This document shows, in pieces, positions 25,145 through 34,468 of a stretch of DNA of 64,000 bases. Each line of letters starts with the position of its first letter. Position 1 is the first letter of the stretch. Under the pieces are notes generated by a model. The model saw only the letters and a list, made by a program, of their open reading frames with translations, was not told the origin of the DNA and searched no databases. Origin of the DNA: Bimastos eiseni (taxonomy: Eukaryota > Annelida > Clitellata > Crassiclitellata > Lumbricidae). The DNA lies in NCBI GenBank assembly GCA_959347315.1, contig OY365809.1, positions 7,480,853 to 7,544,852 of the forward strand, given 5' to 3'. Made by a program: the position numbers and the translations under genes.

Positions 25145-26222
25145 CTTATCCCTCGTATTGGGGAACGTGGAATACCATGCTGGTATTCATTCAGACCTCC
25201 ATCTTTCGGTTAAGAAAATCGTGCAAACTAAGACAACGATCCAAAAACAGTTCAACTCGAATAAACCTTCACGAATCCACGCCAAGGTTCCTTGCTGTTG
25301 GACTGCTTTGGATTCTGACCTGGAACCGATTTTTACAATACCTGCCTATCGATTTTGTTTTGAATGAGCTGTTTATATCTCAGGATAACGATTAAAATTC
25401 TGTCAATTACAATGTAGGATTCCGAGTGTGCCGAAACGAAGGTCTGGTCTACAAGATGTCAGCGACCCTCGATCAGTCGACCTTGAGGAAACTGTCGTCA
25501 CGAATGACGTAAGAACAATCATTGATAATCACGAGACACTAATAAAAAAATAGGCCTAATCGTAATCTCCAAGCTTCGAATGAGCCACTCGAAATCCAAG
25601 CGCAGTACACCAGCTTATTCGCGAGAATGGAATGATGTAGACTTGGGAAATAGTAGATATGGACAAGGTCACTAGGGTAGGCTATAATAGATTTGAACGC
25701 CGAAGTGTATAAACCCTATAAGCGTACAAGAAATCAAAGCCCACTAAGACCGTATAACCGATGCGCATTGTTTACCCACAGGAAATCTTCGTCGATGGCC
25801 GTCTGAGCGGTTGGAACTCGTACCTCAAGGACCTGGGAAAATCCGGAATACTGGAGAGCGGAGTCATCGCCCAGACGGACACACAAGAATTCGCCAAGAC
25901 GGATACTTGGTCTTTGGACTGGAAGGAGCTGGAGGAAGTGGAAGCGATGATCTCCAGTCACGAGGCAGACCAAACAATCAGCATCCAGGGAACTAGCTTC
26001 CAAATCGAGACCAACGACGGGGTCTTAGCTAGGGGAATAAGCGACGAGAAGGGAGATGGAAGCTCCGCCTCCTCTTCTTCGTCCAGGGGAGGAGCAAGAA
26101 CTATCGCTGTTGGTGCAACCAAATGCTATCTGATCGTATGGGTAACGAGACATGATGACGATAAGGCCTTTCACAAGGAAATCCAATGGGTTGTCGACCA
26201 CATCACTGCGGAAGGATACTAA
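18150..26222 (+). CDS. Single-pass membrane receptor: vWA, Cys-rich, three EGF, TM and cytoplasmic profilin domain
   Basis: Exons 18150-18668, 20063-20291, 21093-21269, 22908-23054, 23617-24075, 24564-24918, 25418-25508, 25782-26222 join in frame to 805 residues. Order: signal peptide (1-27); vWA domain (about 57-245) resembling the SVEP1 vWA, with VLVVVTDG at 174-181 but MIDAS DxSxS replaced by HRSQG at 64-68; Cys-rich region (250-357) with a CPPDSYRGE module; three EGF repeats (360-395, 402-434, 441-474); Ser/Thr linker; TM helix (about 534-558); a run of eight Arg; a basic linker with PSVPKRRSG; and a profilin-like domain (about 668-805). The last part shows profilin's WxxY start (W670, Y673), a GVIAQ segment, a hydrophobic strand CYLIVWV and the terminal HITAEGY, matching profilin's H-x5-Y end. 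Introns 2-5 are phase 1; intron 5 is GC-AG. Inferred role: adhesion receptor coupled to actin or proline-rich ligands. The fusion is read directly from one frame; expression is untested. Confidence 0.87.
18772..19380. mobile_element. Foldback element with tandem GGACAATTCGGCGAC units
   Basis: A long imperfect inverted repeat in intron 1 of the vWA-profilin gene. The left arm (18772 to about 19027) starts CCGGACAATTTGG and the right arm (about 19211-19380) ends with its exact complement. The ends carry tandem ~15-bp units with AATTCGGCG; the inner arms share GGATGAGTTTGTAAGTGTAT and TTCAGAATGGGAGC. The left arm has about 30 extra bases. No coding capacity and no clear target-site duplication. 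Confidence 0.75.
20335..20525 (-). mobile_element. LINE 3'-end fragment (L2/CR1-like)
   Basis: The minus strand translates to GPSTWNDLPPSLRT, the characteristic end of L2/CR1-type LINE reverse-transcriptase ORFs, followed by the hairpin-like AGCGCC tail shared by many short repeats in the window. It is a 5'-truncated insertion in intron 2 of the vWA-profilin gene. Confidence 0.65.
20915..20990 (-). repeat. LINE-tail repeat (AGCGCC hairpin family)
   Basis: Contains the paired motifs TATAGCACCCCTTCC and CTCAGAGGCGCTC of the same tail family as 20335 and 29230. Short 5'-truncated copy in intron 2 of the vWA-profilin gene. Confidence 0.5.
21455..21535 (-). repeat. LINE-tail repeat with (TGAT)n end
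   Basis: On the minus strand, a GAAGGGGCGCTATATCAAG core is followed by a TTGATTGATTGACTGATTG tail. The same core-plus-tail combination occurs at 35195, 57537 and 59480, so the tetranucleotide run is part of the element. Confidence 0.6.
22207..22283. repeat. (AGAC)n microsatellite
   Basis: Imperfect GACA tetranucleotide run with GGCA and GAGA variants, in intron 3 of the vWA-profilin gene. Confidence 0.9.
22491..22745. repeat. (ATC)n trinucleotide tract
   Basis: About 250 bp dominated by ATC/GTC/ACC trinucleotides. It opens long frames of poly-Ile/Val on one strand and poly-Asp on the other, which are simple-sequence artefacts. Intron 3 of the vWA-profilin gene. Confidence 0.9.
25080..25141. 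repeat. (CTGT)n then (CT)n microsatellite
   Basis: Tetranucleotide run followed by a dinucleotide run, within the longer pyrimidine-rich first half of intron 6 of the vWA-profilin gene. Confidence 0.9.
25782..26222 (+). other. Terminal exon encoding the profilin-like domain
   Basis: One exon holds the entire domain of about 138 residues, the usual profilin length (125-140). Aligned by eye to animal profilins: W670 and Y673 occupy the W3/Y6 positions, WSLDWKELEEVEAMI aligns with the helix before the central strands, ISIQGTSFQI with the strand pair carrying the GxxF/Y-type pattern, and the C-terminal helix ends HITAEGY. The tryptophan expected near profilin W31 is Ile. A Ser-rich insertion (SSASSSSS) sits between the last strands. 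Intron phase 0 immediately upstream would suit capture of a whole domain. Confidence 0.85.
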
Positions 26223-28234
26223 CACGTTCACGTATATATATACTCGTATTTCACCGACTGATAAAATGTTGTATTGTATTGATTGATTGTCTGACTGATT
26301 GGCATATATTGCCTGATTGATATTATCGCATTGACTACCTTGTTGTCTCACTTATTGGTAGGCCTATGCTGTCGCATGGACTGGCATCCCGTCTTAAACC
26401 GACTAACATGCTAGTCTTACTAAATGCCGTTAACTATCTCCTTTATTTACACATATATTTATACATATAATATGTACACTGTTTTACTGATTGTTCAGCT
26501 GTATTGTATTCTAACGAGCTTGTGTCGTATTCATTGATGTATACTATAGCGTAGGGTCAGTCATGTCTCTACCTAAATGACATAATTATATGCCCTATTA
26601 TAAGTCTTATTGTTGAACTGAATTTAATTCGATTGACACTACCCTAATGTTTATTATCAGTTCGTGATTCTACAGGATAAATTGTGATTCAACTGTATAA
26701 AGTTTATTATGCTTCGTTGGTGCTTATGCAGTAAATTACGTTTTGTTTCTTTGCCGAAATCTTGTCTGTTTGGTCTAGAAATTATTACCATTATTATAAC
26801 TAGTAGGACGAGTATTAAGGAAGTTTTCTGTGGCACCTCTTCATGGTAGACTACTCAGAGGCGCTACCGGCTCAATTCCCGATTCTGAGTAGAATTGTCG
26901 GGCGGATGAAGAGCGAGTTGAAAGGAGTGGCTGGATAATGGTTAGATCTGCTAATGACTGAATTGACTGACATAACACGATAATTATATAGTCTATGACT
27001 GTGATTTGTCATCTTTTGGAAACTTGAAGAAACGCGAGAAAACACATGGAAGCTCGTAAGACATGTTTTAATCATGAGTGAATCGAGACCTCTCCTCTAG
27101 AGAAGCTTAACGGCGCTACGTCAGTTCCATGTTGACTCCTTGCCTCCCTTCCTTCTAGTCTAGGCCTAGTCTTCTATCCGCTTCCTTCTTATCTCTTGGC
27201 TCATTTCATTACAACGGAAAAAACAGGGCTTACGGGAGTTTAAGCCACTCCAGGGGCCCTCCTGCCTTCTACGAGCTTACGGGGTTTTACGCCACTTCAG
27301 AGCCTTAGCAGGTCGAGAGGAAATATACTAGCAACAAACATACAGAAACGAACGAGCAAACCCCATGAGCTGCGGTTTTTAGGCCATAGACTCACGGGGG
27401 GGGGGGGGGCAGCTTATGTACAAACAATTACTAACACACAAACAAACAAAAAACAGAGCCACAGTGCAATCATAACATTCATCTCAATCCACCCCTTCTC
27501 CTCTCACAACGAAACCTCGCCACCGGAAAACCATCCGACACGAACCAAGCAGCGCAGACGCCTATATAAACAGATCAAGACAACGGCGTTACGACAGAGA
27601 TGAGATAAATAGTATCATCACAGGAAAGACTTATTAACTCCTTCTGGGACAGAACTCGTTGACCGGCACCGTACTGACACGCATTAATAGTCAATTACAT
27701 CAGGAAGTTAGTAGGCTACATGATCAATCATGGCAGCCTTCGCTGCGTTCAGACATGGTCCTCTGGAGTGCCATGGTTCAGCTGGTCTGGTTCCAATCCT
27801 ATTTTGTGTTCCAGATTCTTATCTGTCAACGTCTCAACCACTGTTCGCAATCCCTCCCAATCACTTGCGGTATCCATCAAGTAGTTCCGTCCTGGGTCCA
27901 CTCATCTTCATCCTCTGTCTTCTCTTTTGATCAATGGGTCGAAGACCCGCAGGTGTTCAATGCACTCTGTCTCCAGAGACCATGACCGCCGCACACTCCC
28001 TGGGTCTAGAAGCTGCCAGGTGTCTAATACTGCAACCCCGATCCCTGATTCTCTGTACCCAGAATTCATCTGTCTTGTCTGTGCATTGGATTTCTGTCGT
28101 CTTGTTTCTCTGTGGCCTGCACACATTCGACCGACCCTGCATGCTATTGTTTCCAGGTGCCTGGCTTTGTATGTTCTCATACATACACGCATGACCCGGT
28201 TTTTCTTATTGGAACAGTCTTCAAGCCTCACATG
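26223..28234. other. Intergenic region with 3' UTR of the vWA-profilin gene
   Basis: The first few hundred bases are AT-rich and probably the 3' UTR. A short copy of the AGCGCC tail repeat lies at about 26835-26880 (CTACTCAGAGGCGCTACC). A 14-base G run sits near 27397. Open frames at 27.6-28.3 kb overlap on both strands and match no protein known to me, so no gene is called. Confidence 0.4.
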
Positions 28235-28417
28235 CAGGGCCGTACCGAGCTATAATTGCGCCCTGTGCCTAGCTAATTGCGCCCTGTGCGTAGCATCAAT
28301 TTGGCGCCCCTACATTTTGAAAGTAGTGCATTTTATGGAGTAATAAGTTACTCCATCCTGAAATTTGTGCCCTTTCCACATTTGCGCCCGGGGCCTAGGC
28401 CCTTCGGTACGGCCCTG
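28235..28417. mobile_element. hAT-like non-autonomous element, 183 bp
   Basis: Near-perfect terminal inverted repeats: CAGGGCCGTACCGA at the left and TCGGTACGGCCCTG at the right. Flanking 8-bp target-site duplications CTCACATG and TTCACATG differ at one base. The 8-bp duplication and CAGGG ends are typical of the hAT superfamily. No transposase. Confidence 0.85.
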
Positions 28418-29229
28418 TTCACATGTGCGCTGTTGCATATAGCTACAGTCAGGAAACAGGCTACAAAATTCTAAATAGCTTAAAATGGACGGAAATGTCT
28501 AAATGAGATAGATCAGGGATCCCAAAGTTTTCGATATCGAGGACCACTTTAGTTAAAAACTGAGAGCTTGCGGGCCGAAGGGATATCATATGCGAGCCTA
28601 TAAGTTGCGAGGCCTTTTCAGGCTTAGTTTTTAAATATAAGGCCCATAGATATGAGGCTTACTTATATGCATACAATAAAGTTAAATAAACAATATATAA
28701 CGAAGTGCATGAATTTAAAACTAAAAATGTATAATAATTTCGTAACTAATTAAATACTTACTTCATTTATTTAGGCCCATTAAATTTATTCTAACCTTTA
28801 ATATTATTTTTCAATCCATTTGTAGCAAAGTTTTAAGTGAATGCTTTTATACTTTAACTTAGAATTTGTGTCAAAATTAGATTCACTTCCTGGGATGAAC
28901 GTTTTCAGAAATTATAGACGTACTACCAAATCGACGTTCAAAGCTTGTTATTGGAATGCCCCAAAAAGTGGCAAGCACGTTGTCAACTAGTCAAATAAAC
29001 CGAAAGCCATAAGCTTTGATAAAATTCCATCAAGCTAAGTGCATGAAATGAAGTTCGCTCCTCTGAACTTTCCTGCAAGTCTATCAGTTATAATTGCAAA
29101 TCAATTGGCAGTCTTTTTTTCATTAGTCGTGGATGGGAGCGCTACTGAGGTTCTTAAAGGGGCGCTATAAAAATTCTGAGAATGAATGCTACATGGTGCT
29201 GTGTACTTTCAGTTGAATAATAATATAAT
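28418..29229. other. Intergenic, no gene; possible one-ended hAT remnant
   Basis: Very AT-rich. At about 28513 the sequence CAGGGATCCCAAAG followed by GCGGGCCGAAG resembles the left end of an hAT element, but no matching right end was found, so it is not listed as an element. Confidence 0.4.
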
Positions 29230-30727
29230 GTAATGGAGCGCTTATACAGCGCCACTCAATCAGAGGCGCTCACGATTCAACACAAAGCTAAAGAGAAAAA
29301 GGAGTCTTCAATTAAGCGCTTCCGGAAGGCAGCAGAGGAGAGAGAGAAGCTCCTTCCGAAGAGGAAAGAGGAAGCTGCGTGGAATCACCAGAAGTCCGCG
29401 GGCAGCAAAACGAAGGGAAACCCGGTGCGGAATAGTGGAGACCCTAGTGCAGAGGGCTAGAAGGTAGGCAGACCCATGTAGAGGGTTATACATCCACGCA
29501 AGGGTCTTGAAACGAATGCGTAGAGGTGCTGGGAGCCAGTGAAGGGTCCGTTTCATGAATGAAATGTGACAAAATTTTGGAATTCCACCAATTAGTCCGG
29601 GCAGCCGCATTGAGAATGGACTGGAGTGTAGAGAGTTGTGAGGAGAGTCCAATGAAGGCAATGTTGCCAAAGTCGACCCTAGAACAGATCAGAGCGCGCA
29701 GAAGCGTGGACACAGCATGCAATGAGAGCGACCGTCTAATAGAGCGGATCTGGCACACGCGATAGAAGCAGAAGAGGGAAAAGGCACTTATGTGACTAGG
29801 TAAGGATAGGTCCAAAAGAATATGGCCAAGAAAGAGGCCCAAATCTAGAAGAGATAGGGAAAAGGACATGTTGGAGGAAAGCCTGACGGAGGGCATCCAA
29901 GTCGATCCTGCCTAGATGGACCCCGCCAGATCTACTGGGTTTTGCTAAAGTCCAGGGAGAGGCGATTAGAAGAGATCCAGAAGTCCAGAACAGTGGACGC
30001 CTCCAGCATGCGCTCAATCATCTGCAAAACCGAGGAAGAGTGCCCAGGCAGATAGGCCTGTGTGTCATCAGCATACTGGTGGGAAACAATGCCGAGAGGA
30101 GGGAGGATGGTGCCTAGAGCACAAGTGTACAGAATAAAAAGAATGGACCAGGACCGAATCTTGAGGGAGGCCATAAGGAAGTGGGTTGAACGTTGAACCA
30201 AAAACCACCGCGATCGACCGGTCAGAGATAAATGAGCGCATCCAAAGGAGCTCTCCATCAGAGATACCGAAGGAAGTAGAAAGGCGGTCAAGGAGGATAG
30301 TGATCAACAGTGTCAAAGGCCGCACTTATATCGAAGAGTGAAAAAAGAGTCACTTTGCCATGGCTCCAAAGATGTCGGCTAGATGAGACAGCAGGGTTTC
30401 CGTAGAGTGAAACTTCCTGAACCAAGACTGCAAAGGAGGCATGAGAGAATTAGAACCCAGATAAGTGGTCAGCTGGAAGGCCACACAGCGCTCAAGGAGT
30501 GTAGAAAGGAAAGATGGATTTGAGCTTGGTTGTAGTAATTGCTGGAAGGGAAAACTACCGTCCTCTTGTGGAGCACTGGAACCAAAACCTGGCCTAATGA
30601 AGCATTTAAAAGTCAAAAATAGTAGACAATCATACAAGAAATGTTTTGGGAGGAAAGGTGTGAGAAAATCCAGCTCACACGATTTAGAGGGCACCACTAT
30701 GACTAATACTAATATTTGAACCCCCAC
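29230..30727 (-). mobile_element. Decayed L2/CR1-like LINE, reverse transcriptase and 3' end
   Basis: Minus-strand reading shows, in order, reverse-transcriptase landmarks in shifting frames: FQLTTYLGSNSLMPPLQSWF with FHSTETLLSHL (30.4-30.5 kb), LLDRLSTSFGISDGE and GLPQDSVL (30.1-30.3 kb), the catalytic SHQYADDTQAYL (near 30060), ICSRVDFGNIAF with AAAR (29.6-29.7 kb), LHWLPAPLRIRFK (near 29540), and the AGCGCC hairpin tail at 29230-29275. Several frameshifts and stops break it, and no endonuclease domain was recognised. It is a dead, 5'-truncated retrotransposon. Confidence 0.85.
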
Positions 30728-30734
30728 TTCTAAC

Positions 30735-31044
30735 TAATGCTGTCGACGGGTAACTGCCCGAGGCTGACTACCCGGGTAATGAAATCGCTTTTCGGGTACC
30801 CGAAATTCCGTAAAAATGCGCGATTTTACCTGAACATGTGCCAGAAATATTCTGTTGAACATATTGCCTGACTGCCCAGGCGATGAAATCGGTTCTCGGA
30901 TGCCCAACATCCCGTAAAAATGCACAATTCCCCACATTTCCTAACAAAATATCCACGCGGTCGAGTACCCGACCGCGCGGGTACTCGATCGATACCCGAT
31001 CGTCGGGTACCCGGGTCGTGAGTCAACATTTTTTGACAGCCTTA
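30735..31044. mobile_element. hAT-like non-autonomous element with CCCGGGTA-type repeats
   Basis: 310 bp with ends TAATGCTGTC and GACAGCCTTA (inverted, one mismatch) and 8-bp target-site duplications CTTCTAAC and CTTCTAGC. The interior is made of diverged repeats around CGGGTACCCG and CCGTAAAAATGC, giving several palindromes. Confidence 0.75.
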
Positions 31045-31710
31045 CTTCTAGCTTGTGTACAACAGTACGAATACCACTAGCCTAGAACCTGAAAGACACA
31101 AGAACACAACATGTGATATGCTTAAAAACTTAAAACAAAAATTTCACATTCCACTAGTAAATTGCAATTCTAGTTAACAATACAACATTCTTAACTAAAA
31201 TGTATCACCTTCTTCAGATGCTACATTTAGCTCCAAGGCCTATCAATGTTGCCAGCCATATTAATGGGATATATTCCACTAAAATGCACCATTTCATACA
31301 AAGGCAAAACTGCTGCAAAACAAGATAAAGAGGAAAAGTCTGTAAAATCAGAACAATGTTATATCAGACATTAAAAACTGTAAACAGCATGATAATCGGC
31401 TTAAGTTTGTGAAACATTTCCTGACAGCTGACGCATGAACAAAATTGAGTGATTCATTAGTTACAACACAAATGAAAGTTTCAAACATTCCATGCACTAA
31501 GTGCATCAAAATACATCAATTAGAAGCAGTAAAATCTCTTCCATTGAAAGCCTGTACACAAAGGACCAGTAACAGCTCAATTAGTTCATTAATTAAAGCA
31601 CTGCCAAGCAGATAGGTATGATTTAGGCATCCATTAACAAAGCACAATCCATTTTAATAATGACCTTGACATCTGAATGTTTTACATCAGCAATTTTTAG
31701 TTAAAACACT
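31045..31710. other. 3' flank of the zinc-finger gene
   Basis: AT-rich sequence presumably including the 3' UTR of the minus-strand zinc-finger gene. A variant polyadenylation hexamer ATTAAA on the minus strand lies at 31658-31653, about 55 bases beyond the stop codon. No coding sequence recognised. Confidence 0.4.
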
Positions 31711-34365
31711 TCAGCTGATTGGTTCAGAAACCCCATCGTTCACCTCAGTTGGTTCAGGCAGAAATTCATGAGTTGATAAGTCATTGTTCATTGACGGCGA
31801 CTTTCTCCTCTCGCCTTTGACATGTCCCGCATTAGCCATCTTTCCTTGACCATCCGAGTCGGAATTTGCCTCATCTGCTAGTGTTATTCTGTAGTCAACA
31901 TTTTCAACTACACAGCCTGATTCATTATCAATATCAGGTGACATGATTTCTTCTTTAACCTCTGCATTCATTGCAGCAAAACTAACATGATTTGAATCCT
32001 CATCAACCACGTCAACTTCATCCAACTCTGCTCCAACCATTTGCAAACAACGTCTCTCTTTCGAGTTAACAATGGAGTCATTACCAATTACCGCAGTTTT
32101 CACTTTCTTCAGTTTCTCGCGTCTGGCAGTTGGAAAGCCATTCTCCTTAACCTTTCGGGTTTTGCTTTTCGCGGCCTTCCTCTTCCTTTTCGGAGTGCTA
32201 TTCACAGCACTGTTGTTTACACCAGGCTCCACTTCAGTCAAAATGGTTTTGCCAGAAGACAGCTGAGGGACGTTAAAAGACGTCTTGCGATTGTGTTCGA
32301 TGGGTATCTCCACAAAACGGTTGTCGATCCTGTCTACGACCGTGGCCGAGCTCACCAATCGAGATGCCATGTGGTGGACATCGGTCAGATGCACGATCAT
32401 GCTGTCATCGCTCACAGTGTTGTACGAACACTCGGGACATGTAAAGAGCACGTGTCTGTTCTGGTGTGAGCTCAGAGTGTGAGAAAGTACGGTGTAAGAG
32501 CACTTCACACACAGATCACACAGCATGCATATGAACACGTCCCACCGACAACCGGCAAGCTCTGCATCCGAGATCGCCTGGTTATACGTCACATTCGCCC
32601 GGTCGGTCGGCTTCTGAATCATCATCAGCTTAACAAAGCATCCATTGTAGTTCAACGTATCGGCGTGCTGTTGAAGCACGTGCAGTGCAAGCGCTTTGGA
32701 ATTCGTCGACACTCTGAAGCAGTCAAAGCAAACGTAAGATGATGGTGAAGAAATGACGTCGTTGCCAGAAAGTTCATTCAGCTCTAGCGTCACAGAGAAA
32801 TCGATATCTGGGTGCAGGCCTCCGTCAAGTATTCCAGAGATGCCATGGTGCAGTTCAAGATGAATCCACAGGATCACTGGATCGACAGTGACAAAATCAC
32901 AATGCCGGCAGTTGATGAAGAGAAAAGATTTTCCTAGCAGTTCCTTCTTGTTCAAGGCAAAGGAAAGCTCTGGGTGGTCTTCGTGTAAGTGTCTGACGAT
33001 TGTCTTTGGACTTTCGGCCAATAGAGGACAGAAGACGCACTGACAGAAGAAGTGGGAGTTTCTCCACCAAACCACAGTCAACCATTGCATAACGTCTTCA
33101 GTTGGACCCATGTACATCGTGCGGACCGCATGATCGCGTGCCTCATTCATGTCTGGCAAAAGACGAACTTTGATCGAATCAGGAAATGCTGACGAGTTTC
33201 CGCTAACAAACACAGACTTCAATGCAGATCCAGTTTCAGACTTCTTTTTTAATCGTGTTTTCAAATATTTAACATTTAGATACTTTCTAACGTCGATTCT
33301 GCGTGCTAATAGCAACTCAGGAACAATAACTCTGCCTCTCACATCTCTCTTGATTGCTAACTTTGTCAGCCTCACTTCACATGGAGGCAAATTGTATTTA
33401 TCCAGATTTTCATCAGATACAAGCTCTTCAAGAGAATAATCGTTGACCTCAGACTTCACTTCCTTAGAAGATATGGAATTTTCCAATATATTTGTCATGT
33501 GAACATCTCCAACACGACTTCTGCGCGCTCGCTTTCGCGGAACCTCTGCGAATTCTCGATCTTGGACATTTTCTAAGGCTGCTTGACTTTTACTTTTTCT
33601 ACTTTGTATTGCTGGTGACTTAACAACCTGTTGTGTTTTCTTAGATCTGGCATTCTTGTTATTTTTCGTTTTTGAAGACGGCAACTTGACAGTTACATTG
33701 ACACGCTGGCCAGCAGACATCTGAACTAAATGCTGAAATGCTTCATCTTCGGGAAGCTGGCCAGCTTGCTGAAGGACTTGTACGAGTTGACCAAGGATGC
33801 TCTTTGCCATTTCTGGATTGACATTCTTCAGTGGCACAGAGTTAGGAATGTTAACAGCCTGAGTGGTGCTGGATTTTGCTGTTGTAGATCTGCAAACATG
33901 ATTTTCTGGAGATGGCTTTGTAAGTCTATCATAAAACAAATCATTTGCAGAGACACCTTGAATATTCAATTCAACGGGTCCTTCTTGGACATCTTCTGCT
34001 TGTGTGCGATCTGGAATCACGTGAATAATGTTTTCACCCAAGTCTAATGAGGCAATGGGCTGCTTAGCCAGCAACTGTGTAAGAACGGGCAAACTTTCGA
34101 TTTGAGCTGCATGACCCAACCCTGAGTCCAATAGCACATCCTCTGCTTGTGGTGCACATGCTACACTATGCGATAAGAGTTCATTGTCCACAGGTTCAAT
34201 CTCAGAAGCACTACCAAAATGATCTTGTGATGTTGACTGGAATTCAAAGGAATTGTTCTGCATGATATCAATGATCACCAGCGTCCTAGAGTCACAGTCA
34301 AAGCAAGGTGTCAATAACAAGTGATTACTAAGCTCAAATGCCAAAACCATTATGCATTTCAGCAA
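31711..34365 (-). CDS. C2H2 zinc-finger nuclear protein, 884 aa, unspliced coding region
   Basis: A single uninterrupted frame of 884 codons, far longer than chance in this AT-rich DNA. Five C2H2-like fingers: C443-C446...H464, C486-C489...H506, C546-C549...H567, C613-C616...H634, C643-C646...H664, mostly C-x2-C-x12-H-x3-5-H, widely spaced and without the TGEKP linkers of KRAB-type arrays. Two basic clusters look like nuclear localisation signals (RKRARRSR near 277; KRKRKAAKSKTRK after the fingers). The C-terminal part is acidic. It is probably a DNA- or chromatin-binding regulator, but I do not recognise the orthologue. An in-frame TAG nine bases upstream supports the first ATG (34365); the ATG at residue 35 is an alternative start. 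A TTTTAG just upstream could be an acceptor for a 5' UTR intron. It is divergent from the ferlin gene. Confidence 0.82.
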   Translation of the reverse strand: MLKCIMVLAFELSNHLLLTPCFDCDSRTLVIIDIMQNNSFEFQSTSQDHFGSASEIEPVDNELLSHSVACAPQAEDVLLDSGLGHAAQIESLPVLTQLLAKQPIASLDLGENIIHVIPDRTQAEDVQEGPVELNIQGVSANDLFYDRLTKPSPENHVCRSTTAKSSTTQAVNIPNSVPLKNVNPEMAKSILGQLVQVLQQAGQLPEDEAFQHLVQMSAGQRVNVTVKLPSSKTKNNKNARSKKTQQVVKSPAIQSRKSKSQAALENVQDREFAEVPRKRARRSRVGDVHMTNILENSISSKEVKSEVNDYSLEELVSDENLDKYNLPPCEVRLTKLAIKRDVRGRVIVPELLLARRIDVRKYLNVKYLKTRLKKKSETGSALKSVFVSGNSSAFPDSIKVRLLPDMNEARDHAVRTMYMGPTEDVMQWLTVVWWRNSHFFCQCVFCPLLAESPKTIVRHLHEDHPELSFALNKKELLGKSFLFINCRHCDFVTVDPVILWIHLELHHGISGILDGGLHPDIDFSVTLELNELSGNDVISSPSSYVCFDCFRVSTNSKALALHVLQQHADTLNYNGCFVKLMMIQKPTDRANVTYNQAISDAELAGCRWDVFICMLCDLCVKCSYTVLSHTLSSHQNRHVLFTCPECSYNTVSDDSMIVHLTDVHHMASRLVSSATVVDRIDNRFVEIPIEHNRKTSFNVPQLSSGKTILTEVEPGVNNSAVNSTPKRKRKAAKSKTRKVKENGFPTARREKLKKVKTAVIGNDSIVNSKERRCLQMVGAELDEVDVVDEDSNHVSFAAMNAEVKEEIMSPDIDNESGCVVENVDYRITLADEANSDSDGQGKMANAGHVKGERRKSPSMNNDLSTHEFLPEPTEVNDGVSEPIS

Positions 34366-34468
34366 CCTAACCTAAAATAGAGCAGTATTTTCAAAACAAT
34401 ACATTGCTTAAGTTCTAAGAGACATAATAAATTGTTTATGCAATGGCATTATTCCAAAGCATCTTGAG

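Noticed and set aside
27659..28343. Cluster of overlapping 70-140 codon frames on both strands
   Set aside because: Mutually overlapping, no recognisable domain, no splice context, and the right part lies inside an hAT-like element.
28513..28600. Left end of an hAT element (CAGGGATCCCAAAG)
   Set aside because: No right end could be located, so boundaries and class are unsupported.
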